DNA of 64,000 nucleotides from Diplonema japonicum. Taxonomy: Eukaryota > Euglenozoa > Diplonemea > Diplonemida > Diplonemidae. Location of the stretch: positions 417,201 to 481,200 of the forward strand of contig OZ025698.1 in NCBI GenBank assembly GCA_964019335.1. The letters run 5' to 3'. Numbering within the stretch: position 1 is the stretch's first letter; each line of letters starts with the position of its first letter. The translations under genes and the position numbers were made by a program. Below, piece by piece: positions 19,852 through 29,759 of the stretch. A model generated the notes under the pieces. The model had not been told where the DNA came from and ran no database searches. It worked only from the letters and a program-made list of their open reading frames with translations.

Positions 19852-22719
19852 ATGAATGGGGAATGTCGGCGAACGTCACCTAGAAGGAGGCTGCGGGGTG
19901 GGCACGCAGACGAACTAGCAGGACAGGCAGAGGCCCTACTGCGGGAACTAAAGGGCACCACACCATCACCGTCGCCCGTGTACGTTCCGCCCTTCGTTGT
20001 TCCCGTGTCACCAGTGACTGTGCCATTTATCTCGGAGAGGCCTCCACCACTGAAGAGCTCTTTCGTCACATCACTTCGTGATGTGTCGCCTTCACGATCA
20101 CACGCGCCGGAGGTAAACGCACATCCGCCCCCTGAACCGCGAAAAACGTTCAGGGAAGTGGAAGAAAGGCTGAACCTGCCCCTTATCGAGGCGCAGGGTA
20201 AGATCGACCAGCTCCTTTTGCAACTTGATGTAGCCATGGAGGCGCAGAAGACGCTTTCCCTCCGTCTTGAAGAGTCCCGAAAACAAGCCCATGATGCCAC
20301 CCTCAGAGCACAGGAAGCACACGAGCTCCGCGCTGCCAACGAAGCCCTCAAACAACAGCTCGCAGCGGCCAACATTAAGAACAACGGCCTCGCCACCGCT
20401 GCTGAGGAACGCGACGCCCTTGCCGACAAGGTCGCGCAGCTGGAAAAAGACCTTGCGCAGCTCAAGCAGGACGCTGAGTCTGAAAACGCAAACCTCGCCG
20501 AAGAAAAAGACAATGCATACGCACAGCTCCTGCGTGAAAAGGAAGCTGCTGACGAAGCAGTGCGGCGTCTCATGGCCCAGGCAGATGGCGCACACGTCCC
20601 ATGCGAACAGGCTCTGGCGGAGGAGAGCAGCAAGAGAGCCACCGCAGAAGCAAACGCGGCGCACCTCACGGACCTCTTAAAACAAGCAGCGGAGGAGGCA
20701 GACGCCAATGCCACGGAACGCGAGGCACTACTCGCACAACTCAACCAGCTGCAGAAACAGATGAGCGACGACGACAGCTCTGGTGTCATCGAGGATCTCA
20801 GGAACCAGCTTGCGCAACGCAATGCGGAGCTTGCAGCAAAAGACAGCGCACTGGCTGACATGGAGGCGAAGATAGACACGCTGGAAAGGGAGATCGAAGG
20901 GCAGCTCGACGCCAGCACCTCTGCCCTGAGCAACATGGACGCCGAGAGGTCCGCTTCGATGGCAAAACTGCGGGGCGAGCTGCGTGTTGCCGAGAGCAAG
21001 ATACAGCAGCTGCAGCTAGAGCTTGAAGCCGCACAACGTGGGCTGCAAGACAGCAACAGCAGCTTGCAAGCTACTCACACCGCAGAGACCAAGGCTGCAC
21101 AGCTGCTCCATGAACTCGAAATGGTGCGAAAGGAACTAGAGGCAGAACGGGCCAACGGTGCCAGAGCTCAGCAAGACAGTACAGCTCGTCTCGAGCAGCT
21201 GAAAAGCGAGCTGAGCAGCGTAAGAGATGAGCTGCAGGCCTGCAAGCAACGGGAAGTCAACCTTGCTGGTGGTAAAGGCAGTGCTGAACACCGTGCTGAG
21301 CTCCTTGAAGGCGAAGTGGCTAGGCTAACAGCTGCCCTAAAAGACATGGAGGAGGCGCTGAGGCAGGAACGTGAATCAGCAGACAAGCGCGTGAAGGCGG
21401 AGCAGGACGCTGCGGCCGCGATGCGCGACGAACTCCACGCAAAGATCACCGCACTGCAGAAGAGCAAAGTAGCGGGAATTGAAGAAACCGACAACTTGGT
21501 GTCCGACCTCACCAATCAACTAGCACAGGCAAGACTCGCAAAGCAGAAGGCTGAAGCGGAGAAGGAGGACATGAAGATGGCATACGAGAAGCAGATACAA
21601 GACTTCAAGTCTGCCATGAACAGGGCAGCGCAGCAGCACGATGCCGACATGCAAGCGCTCAATGCGAACCATCAAAAGACCGTTGCCGATGCCGTGCAGG
21701 CCCAACGTGAGGAGCGTGCCGTGCTTCACGCACAGGAGATGGATGCTCTGAGGCAGCAGCTAAGCGACGAGCTGATGGCGGCGAACAGCAGACACAACGC
21801 TGCAATGAAAAAGCTGAGCGATGAGTTGGTCAGCAAGACCGCAATTCTAGAAACACTAGCGGCAGAGTTGGAGCAGCTGCGCGAGGAGCTCAACAGGACG
21901 AACGAGTCGAAAACGGCACTACAGATAAACATACAAAAGTACAGTTCAATGGAACGATCGAACATGGGCACACAGGTGGAGGCGGGGACAGCAACAGCAG
22001 GAGTGCAAACGGACGATCGAAAATGCGGGACAATAGCGACGCAGGCGGACATCAAAGACGAACGGGTCGAGATGGAGTTGAAGATACACAGGGAGGCCGT
22101 TGAAAGGGCGAAAAAACTTGCTGCACAAGAAAGCCTGTCAAGAAGCAAGCAAATCGAAGAGCTCGAGACCATCAAAAGAGCTGCAGTCCAGGACGCTTTT
22201 GCAAAAGGTGAGAGGCTGCGGGAAGCAGAGGCTGCGAAGAAGCGACTTCTTGACGAGCTGGCAGAAAGAGAAGCAAGGCTCGAAGCTCTGATCACAGAGC
22301 TCGAAAGCATGCGGGGGTTGGAAAGGCAGATGATGGACGCCAATGGAAAGAACGACGCACTGACCACAGAGGCGGAGAATGTGCAGGAGAAGCTACAAGA
22401 AGCCTTGGAACAGCTTCTAGCGAAGAAGCAGCAGATAGAAAGGCTTGAGAGGGAGCTCGAAGCTTGCAATGTCCGTACTGAGCGCAGGGCGTCGACTACG
22501 GCTTGGGCACCAGCACCCACTACGCCTGTGTCGCCTGTTCTTGGCCGCCCTCCACCAGGAAGGTTCCGTTCCACCCCTACTTCCTTTTCGTTGACACAGC
22601 AGGCCTGCCAACCGCCGCCTGTTCAACCGCAGCAGGTCTGCCAACCAGTCCCCTACCACCAGCACGTAGAGGTTGAAATTATTTCTGAAACGCCAGGTTA
22701 CATGCGTTCGGTGTGCTGA
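19852..22719 (+). CDS. long coiled-coil protein, 955 aa
   Basis: The ATG at 19852 has an A-rich context (ACAAAACC); an in-frame ATG at 19774 would add 26 basic residues. A Pro-rich N-terminal region (to about residue 100) is followed by some 750 residues of nearly unbroken heptad coiled coil rich in Ala, Glu, Gln, Lys and Leu. A short linker is rich in Thr/Gly (GTQVEAGTATAGVQTDD, repeated as ATQAD). The C-terminus is Pro/Gln-rich with repeated QQ(A/V)CQP units. It is intronless. The type fits a structural or tethering protein (basal body, Golgi or cytoskeleton), but no specific family is recognised. Confidence 0.8.
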   Translation: MNGECRRTSPRRRLRGGHADELAGQAEALLRELKGTTPSPSPVYVPPFVVPVSPVTVPFISERPPPLKSSFVTSLRDVSPSRSHAPEVNAHPPPEPRKTFREVEERLNLPLIEAQGKIDQLLLQLDVAMEAQKTLSLRLEESRKQAHDATLRAQEAHELRAANEALKQQLAAANIKNNGLATAAEERDALADKVAQLEKDLAQLKQDAESENANLAEEKDNAYAQLLREKEAADEAVRRLMAQADGAHVPCEQALAEESSKRATAEANAAHLTDLLKQAAEEADANATEREALLAQLNQLQKQMSDDDSSGVIEDLRNQLAQRNAELAAKDSALADMEAKIDTLEREIEGQLDASTSALSNMDAERSASMAKLRGELRVAESKIQQLQLELEAAQRGLQDSNSSLQATHTAETKAAQLLHELEMVRKELEAERANGARAQQDSTARLEQLKSELSSVRDELQACKQREVNLAGGKGSAEHRAELLEGEVARLTAALKDMEEALRQERESADKRVKAEQDAAAAMRDELHAKITALQKSKVAGIEETDNLVSDLTNQLAQARLAKQKAEAEKEDMKMAYEKQIQDFKSAMNRAAQQHDADMQALNANHQKTVADAVQAQREERAVLHAQEMDALRQQLSDELMAANSRHNAAMKKLSDELVSKTAILETLAAELEQLREELNRTNESKTALQINIQKYSSMERSNMGTQVEAGTATAGVQTDDRKCGTIATQADIKDERVEMELKIHREAVERAKKLAAQESLSRSKQIEELETIKRAAVQDAFAKGERLREAEAAKKRLLDELAEREARLEALITELESMRGLERQMMDANGKNDALTTEAENVQEKLQEALEQLLAKKQQIERLERELEACNVRTERRASTTAWAPAPTTPVSPVLGRPPPGRFRSTPTSFSLTQQACQPPPVQPQQVCQPVPYHQHVEVEIISETPGYMRSVC

Positions 22720-23238
22720 GGCGGGTTTACTTGTAAAAAGAAATGTATTTTGTACCCCCCCCCCGTAGTTTTTTTTGTAGAGATTTTTTTTGTGTCACCT
22801 TTTTTTTTTTCAGCCTTCTCATTATTTTTCTCGCTCACTTGGTAAGAACGGGAGGGGGGGAAGGGGGGGGGGGGGTGTAACTATTTTTTTACCCCCATTT
22901 CGAGATTTAGCTATTATTTATTTTTTTTTGTATGATTTTTTTGTGCAGTTATCTTCTTCTTATTCGGGGGGCGGGCAGTTCAACGCTTCTTTTCTTTTTT
23001 TGTTGTTGTTTTCAAAAAAAAAAAATGTGCCGTCGTGCGCCAATATTCGATTCGTCTAGAAAGAGTTTTTCTTTTTTTTTTAAACACGCTCGAGGCAAAA
23101 AAAAAAAAAAAATTGTTGTTTGTATACCACAGTTTCTCTTCCCGCATCCCCCACTTCCCTTTGTTACATCATTCGTTTTTGTTGACAGCAATAACACACT
23201 CACACAGTTTTTCTTTTTTTTCTTTTATACCTCTTTTC
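22720..23238. other. spacer with homopolymers
   Basis: T, G, C and A tracts separated by short ordinary sequence; no gene recognised. The open frames here that extend the next gene upstream are composed of T and A runs. Confidence 0.65.
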
Positions 23239-25784
23239 ATGCCGTTGCTTTCTATCCGCAATACCATAATCTCGTTGGTGCTGTTCTGTATAACGGTAAC
23301 CGCGTTCTTCTCCACATTCTTCTCGATTCTCAGCGGACAGAAGGCGCTGGATGAGACAACAACCGCACGAGACGCTTCCCTGGCACGCTGCTTCGAGACA
23401 GGAGAGGACAGCGTCCTAAGCCGCACAAACGACTTCCTGAACCAGATCAACAGCGGCATCGTCACAGGCATCAAGGCAAGACTGTTCTCAATGCAACTCT
23501 TGACAGAAAAGTACATCTCACAGATGCAAACTTACGACGCAGCAACGACAGAAACTTGGGATTATTTATTTGAAAAACGTAGCGACCTGTGGCATCTGAT
23601 GCACACCCAACGCAAAGCAGGGGTCACCGGGTGTGGGTACATCACGAGGAAGCAAATGATGCTTCAAGTTTACGAAAATCCAAACAACATCCGCAACACA
23701 AACGGGTTCCACCCCATCTACTACAGTTTTAACAACGGGACAGACTACGAGTCACACGGGCCGACCGCTCAAAGAACATACATCACAACCGCCAAGCCGT
23801 TGACCGCAGAGCAAACAGGGCCGTATCGTGAGAATGTGTGCGCGGATGCAGATTATCCTAAACAGGAAAGCGACCCTCCTTTGTCCACATGCCACGTCCC
23901 ACATTACACCCCTCATGGCGCTACGTTCTGGCCGTTGTCGTTCTTCATCCAACCGGGTTCGGAGAACATTCGATGGTCGCAGTTGATCTCGGTCGGCCCG
24001 TTCATTGCTGTAACATTGATAGGTACCTCCGTGACGCCCGGTACTACTGGGATATACAGTTTGTTCTTTTTGGGAATGGATTTGGGTCAAATGAGCAAAT
24101 ACCTGTCGGGGATTGACCTGGGCTCGGAGAAAGCCCGGGCGTACACCAACGTCGCTAGCAATTGGATGGAACAACTGACCAAAGAGAGTCAACAATACGC
24201 GCTGACCGGTGTCTCAAGGGGGATGTATGTTTTTTTTTTTTCTCTTTTTTTTCTCTTACCCACCCACGCAGAGCTGTCAACAATAGCAACCCTGAGCAAA
24301 GAACGATTATCACGCCTGATGAGTCGGCAGACCCCATCATTTCAGGGACGGGTGCGTACATAAGGGATTTGAATGGTTCTTATGAGGGTTTGGTAAACGC
24401 ATCGACGGCGCACGAGTTCGAGATGAACGGGGAGAGCTTCTTCGTGAAGGTCACCCGTCTTCAGGACCTTGCACACGGCATCAACTGGTACTGCACGGTG
24501 GTCATAGACAGGGCGTACATTTTAGGGTCCATCGATGCTCAGATCGTAGCGTTGCGCGACTCCCTGCACCGCTCTAGTGACGATGTTGACGATGACCTCC
24601 GCCGAGACAGGGCAGCATTGATCGCATCAATCGCCGCTGCTGGTGTTGTAATGCTTACACTGTGCGTTGTCCTGGTCATGAAAATTATAGAACCGCTTGT
24701 CATTCTTCAGCAGGAAATGGCGTTGGTCGCAATGATGCGGCTGGAAGGTGTCCACACAGAGAAGCCACGGAGCAGGTTAGCGGAGGTTAAATGCATGCAG
24801 GAGAGTTTTTTCACAATGCACCGCAACCTCAAGGAGTACAGGAATTACATGCCCGCGTCGATCCTGGAACCGGCAAGCGACGGGGACGGCACGGAAGTGT
24901 CCGATACTTTGGAAGAATCCCTCACCGCAATCGGGTCGCCGACGACTAGCTACGGCGAGAGCACCACAACCGTGCAGACCACAAAAAGCATCGGTGTGGG
25001 TGTGTTTACAAACGAACTTCGAGCCAGAAAAGTTTCGCTTCTTGCCGTCGGCTGTAAGAGTCTTCACAGCGAGACAAACATGACCGTTTTACTAACAACT
25101 CATAGAAACTATCTGGCAAGCATTTTACAGGTCTGCAAAGAGTTGAAAGGCATCCCCGACAGCTTCCAGGGTGACATGGTCTATGTGTCGTGGAATGCAG
25201 TTCGGGTTACTTCAAACCAAGCGTCTTCTGTGGGAAAATGTTGCCAACTACTGGAAGCGAAGGTAGAGGGGGAGCTTGCCATAGGCGGGGTCAATGGGAC
25301 AGTAAGGTGCGGCAACATGGGCTGCGAAGGGATGAAAAAATTCAGTTTCATGGGCGGTCTGTTCGGGTTGCTGAACGTGACCCAAAAACTAAACAGCGAA
25401 TTCGACACCACGAATTTAATCACAGATTCCGTAATGGAACTGTCAAAGGTAGGGTTTTACACCAAACCAGTCACGAAAATTCTTTACACGCCTTACTCAA
25501 AGGAGCCGGTCTGTCTTCACACTGTTATGGGTGTTCGTGATGTGACCGCTGGTGAGTGGATGTACGAGTTGCAGGAAGCGGAAAGTAGCACCCCGTATGC
25601 TGCTTATAACTTGTCTGTTCGGTGCTTTTTTGAATCTAATTATCAATCGGCGGCTGAGGCCATTGGGAGGCAGAGTGTTATGGACCCACATATTAAAAAG
25701 TACAAGGAGGTTTTGTTCCGCAGGCTTAGTGATAAGATTCCCTTTGCACCGCTGACTGCAATCCCGATGAGTTGCGCGGGGTGA
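23239..25784 (+). CDS. membrane receptor with extracellular sensor region and degenerate class III nucleotide cyclase domain
   Basis: Two exons (23239-24224 and 24272-25784; 47-nt GTATGT...CGCAG intron) give 832 aa. An N-terminal membrane helix (NTIISLVLFCITVTAFFST) and a second one (near 24620-24690, AALIASIAAAGVVMLTL) enclose a sensor region of about 430 residues, possibly Cache-like. A HAMP-like linker and Ser/Thr-rich stretch follow. The cytosolic end has class III cyclase landmarks: SLLAVGCKSLHSE, FQGDMVYVSWNAVR and GTVRCGNMGCEGMKKFSFMG. The first metal-binding Asp appears to be absent, so catalysis is doubtful and a regulatory, binding-only role is likely. Ligand unknown. Confidence 0.75.
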
Positions 25785-26555
25785 AGAGGAATAATATTTT
25801 TTTTTTTTTTTTTTTTTTGTAACAAATACTGCTCAGCTTTTTTGTAAGAGCAACAAAAAAAAAGTTTTTTTTTGAATTGAGAAAAACTGCTATCTAGACC
25901 CCCTGTATTTTTAAATGCTTAAATTCAGCCCCCCCCCCCCCCCTAGAAATCACACACCTGCTGCCTGTCTTACCACAATAAGATGACGGTTAAAATCTTA
26001 GGGGTCTAGTTAGCACTCCACCCTTTTTTATTTCTCTTTTCTTCTATTCCTAATGACTATTAGTACCTTATTCTTTTTTGTTTCTTTTTTTTTTTTCCTT
26101 CTTTTTTTTTGCCGTACGTACTAAAAAAAAGCTTTTATTATTATTATTATTATTATCTACACCCACGTTAAGAATAAGTTTTACCCCCCCCCAAAAAAAA
26201 GTGTATGTTAACTTTTATATTGTTATAGTGAGCCCCCCTCCCCCCCTCTAAACTAACAAATTTCTATTTACAAGCTTTTTTTTGGCTACTACCACTCTGT
26301 GCTCCACAACGTACTTTATGGTACTTATGGCAGGGACTGTGGTAGGAGCACAGAAACACCGTTGTCTTGTGGTCGCCTTGAAGTTAACAAGATTAAATTC
26401 TATTTTTTTTTTTCTACAACGGATATGTTATCCCCCCATTTTCTTTTTTACTCACACCACAAGAGGCTGTCCTCGAGTGGGATTGTCTTTTACTATGAGT
26501 TTTTTCTTTATCTTCTTTCCTTTCTGAGCTACCATCCAGAAGTGTCGAAACAACC

Positions 26556-26586
<31 letters not shown>

Positions 26587-26645
26587 CGCCCTATGACCAC
26601 TCTCTGACCGTGTCACCAGCTAAAACACCATTTTTTATTAAATGT

Positions 26646-26680
<35 letters not shown>

Positions 26681-27482
26681 CCACCATATAGGGGATAAAT
26701 ATTGCGTTTATACTTCTGATTTGTTACTGTAAACAATATAAAAGAAACCTCAAGAAACGTCCCCCTCAACTCAAAGAAATTCCATAATTCACCCATGCCA
26801 CCGGTGTTTCTAAATCTTTTCATTCAGAAAAGTTCCAAAAACAAAAACAAAAAACACACAAAAAAAAAAAAAAAAAACAAATCGTCTTTGAACAAGTCAC
26901 ATCCTGTATCCCCCCCCTCGGAATGTTTTATGTGAATTGCTGCTGTATGCAGTCTTTTATTCCCTTCCTTCCCTCCTTCCTTAGGCAATTAAGGACTGAT
27001 AAGAGATTTATTTCCTCTTTCATTCTGCTTGATGAATTCAGTAGTTACTTTCCACCTTAGTTTTTTTTATTATTCTTAAGTAGGCAGTGCTTGTGCAGGG
27101 CGCCACCAACACTGGCCCTTCCAACTTTATCTCTTATATTCTTTTTCTTTTTTGGGTTGTGTCAAATCTTTGAATTGAAAGACCTCCCCCTTTTTTTTTT
27201 TTTTGTTTTTTTTTTTTTTGCGAAGTTTTTTTTTTTTTATTTTATTTTCAAATACAATTTTGAGCAACGAAATACGCCAAGTTCAAGACTGTTATTTTTT
27301 TTATTAAAAGGGGGCTTTACCTCAAGTAGGAATTGTCTTTTTTTTCTTTTTTTTTTTTTTTTTTCTCTTGTCAAACAATTCCGTGATATAACACCGGAAG
27401 AAAAAAAAATCGCCTATTCACAAGATTTCTCGAAGAAAAAAAAAAGAATTGGCTGCTTCCTGCTTCTTGTTGAATTAATGAG

Positions 27483-27633
27483 AAAAGAGGAACTGGCCGT
27501 TGTTTGTACGTGCCGGGTAAAACCTGGAGAAGTTTGTCAACCCGAAACACGTTGCCAACGTTCCCCTTTTGTTTAGACAAGTCAAAGACTCGTTCTTGCA
27601 AAAGAGGAACTGGCCGTTGTTTGTACGTGCCGG
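27483..27633. repeat. 34-bp direct repeat pair, with a 22-bp motif shared with the retroelement remnant
   Basis: A 34-bp unit (contains AACTGGCCGTTGTTTGTACG) occurs at 27483-27516 and again at 27600-27633. The 22 bp just before the second copy (GTCAAAGACTCGTTCTTGCA... at 27581-27602) recur at 28232-28253, directly upstream of the RNase H remnant when read on the - strand. The pattern suggests rearranged pieces of one element. Confidence 0.8.
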
Positions 27634-27715
27634 TCCATATAAAAAAACGCCCTCCCCCCTCCCCTCTAAATGTAAAGTGAATCATTCCTTTTGGTCCTTT
27701 TCCTTTTTTTTTTTT

Positions 27716-28290
27716 TTAAAGAGAGGGTCCGGGCAAAATTAAAGTAAAAGCGCGTAAACCGCATTGGTCTTGAACCAAACTAAAAAGGGAACTGCACGGC
27801 TGTCTAACAAAGAATCTTCTGAGAGGCCAGCCCTCGTATACCGATCTGCGAGATTCTCGGCAGATGGGACATAAACCAGCTCTAGCTGGCACCCGCTGTT
27901 GGTGAGCATGCTCTGGAGCAACGCCAACCATTGCATAGTGGTTGCGTCCAGAGAAAAGCCACGAGTCACGTAGCCGATGACTGCCTTGTTGTCGCACTGT
28001 GCTATAACCCTCGCGTTATTTTCACGCTGAGTTATCCAGTGGACCAAGCGAACCACCCCGAACAGCTCCGTCAGGTGTATGTCCACACCCGATAGGCAAG
28101 GTGGGAACACACCAGACAGCAGTGCCTCCATACACCAATACAAAGCCCCAACCCACAGCGCTCGCGTCCGGCACACCCTTGAGTAGCCTTGCCAGAGGGG
28201 GACACCAAGCCAGCCAGTCGTTAGCCCTAACGTCAAAGACTCGTTCTTGCAAACAAAAAAAAAAAAAAAAAAAAAAAAAAAACGTCAAAA
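27716..28290 (-). pseudogene. retroelement RNase H fragment (DIRS/LTR-type), frameshifted
   Basis: On the - strand the first part reads VPDASAVGWGFV followed by GGTAVW, the start of a retroelement RNase H domain. Near 28085-28095 the homology passes into another frame, continuing DIHLTELFGVV, then AQCDNKAVIGYV (the conserved DN) and VYVPSAENLADRYTRAG (the ExxxAD motif). This continuation and the PSxENxADxxTR ending are typical of DIRS-like and some LTR elements. The break proves an inactive copy. No reverse transcriptase palm or recombinase is seen, so the exact class is unsure. Confidence 0.7.
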
Positions 28291-29072
28291 ATTTTGGGAA
28301 AACGCGACTATATATAAAAAAAAAAAAAAAAAAAGGGGGGGGTTTTTACTTTTTTTTTTTTGTGTGCGTGTTGTTTTCTCTCTCTCCCCTACACTTCTGT
28401 TTTTTTTTTTTTTTTTTTTTTTTTTTTCTTTTTCTGCGGGCCGTTGCTAACCACTTCGTTCCTATCATAGTGAATTTTTCTTCTCCCCTTTGAGATAACC
28501 CCTATACAAATGTGGATATTTTTTTTTTTTTTTGATAATAAAAAAAAATGGAATTTGCTTTTGCACGATATGAAGTGAACACGCCCTTAAGGCGATCCAG
28601 TCGTATTCTGCTGCTGCAAGTTTCCTTTAAAAGCATGTTTTGTTATGTGATTTTCTATGTACCTTCCTCTTTTCCCTTTTTTTTTTTTCTTCCCCTCCCC
28701 CCCTCCCTTCAATTGTGGAAGAAAAAAAAAAAGAAAAAAAAAAGAAGAGCCCACTGTTATAACATTGTGTTTGTTTTACACAACCAACTGAAATAGCATG
28801 TTTTGTTTCTTCTTCTTCTTTTTTTTTTTTCCTTCTTCCCCTCTCTCCCCTCCTTTCCTCTTTCTTTCCCTTTCTTATTTTGAATGTTCGCTTTGAACAG
28901 GTTAAAAAAAAGAAAAAAAAAACAAGATAAAAGAAAGAAAGCTATGGGGGGGTGGGGATTTCTTTTCCAACTTGTCTAAACAAAAAAAGGAGTTATTTCT
29001 ACCCCATCACATCACGTACAGGCAACAGCGGTCCTCTTTCTCGCTTCTCTTCCTTTTTTTTTTGAGTAGATT

Positions 29073-29399
29073 AAGGTGGTGGGGATAACATGGAAATATA
29101 AGAAGTACATCAGATGTGTTGTTCGCTGTTGACCTCCTCGTCGGTCATCACCGGTAGCGCCCGAGTGGAAGAACGTAACGCAGATGCTCAGGGTGACGAA
29201 CAGGCAGCAAACTGCACGAGCGCAGAATCTTGGTTACCCGGGACGCCCCGGCTAGGGTTGAGCACACCGCACGCATTAAGGACACGACGCGGAACGCAGA
29301 AGAAGCTACTGCTCGGCCGAGGAGCGCCCCCTGTAATCAAGTAGGTAGTTCGTGCTTCATTGCACGCTTAACGCCACCTAGTGTTGCAATCAAAGCCCA
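29073..29399 (+). mobile_element. short non-autonomous repeat element, copy 2
   Basis: 327 bp, the inverted counterpart of 3788-4092 with about 24 extra bases near 29270-29293 (contains GCATTAAGGACACGACG). It begins AAGGTGGTGGGG and ends CAATCAAAGCCC before a T tract. No protein is encoded. The tRNA A-box-like GCGCCCGAGTGG lies about 80 bp from the start. A related 3' end alone is seen at 54317-54352. Confidence 0.75.
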
Positions 29400-29759
29400 A
29401 ATTTTTTTTCTTTTTTTTTTTTTTTTTTGGAAAAAAAAAATGTCGGACAAAAAGAAAAAAAAGAAAAAAAAAAAAGCCCAGACATTTTGTTTTCTTTTTT
29501 TTTTTTTGTCTACATGGAGAGGGGGGAAAAAAAAATGTTCTCTGTAACTCTAACACCCCCCCCTCCCCTCTATATAAATTCAGGATTTTGTGATTCTTTT
29601 TTTTTTTTTTTTTCCAGTTTTCTTCTTTCGTTTGTTTTCTCCCTTGCTTACGTCCTTACAAGAAGAAAAAAAAAACCGTATCGATCCAAAAAGAGGGAGA
29701 GGGCGGGAGAGGGGAAAGGGAGGGGCGGGCGGGGGGGGGGGGGGGGGGGGAGTGACACC

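Larger units (their letters stand above)
25785..29072. other. 3.3-kb gene-free region with homopolymers and retroelement debris
   Basis: The longest stretch without a host gene. It contains many T, A and C runs, a TTA microsatellite near 26137-26156, short direct repeats at 27483-27633, and a broken RNase H on the - strand (27716-28290). Open frames here are made mainly of Phe/Lys homopolymers and I do not accept them as genes. Confidence 0.7.

Noticed and set aside
19800-21056. 418-codon open frame on the - strand, Ser/Cys/Ala-rich (and a 282-codon one at 21726-22574)
   Set aside because: Antisense shadow of the coiled-coil gene; its Ser/Ala/Cys bias is what biased Lys/Glu/Ala/Gln codons give in reverse, and no domain is present.
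27483-27633. Direct repeats as a CRISPR-like array
   Set aside because: Only two copies with one spacer, eukaryotic context, and part of a retroelement remnant.
26282-28493. Several + strand open frames of 80-160 codons in the 25.8-29 kb region
   Set aside because: Made of Phe, Lys and Pro homopolymers from T, A and C tracts; no protein-like composition.
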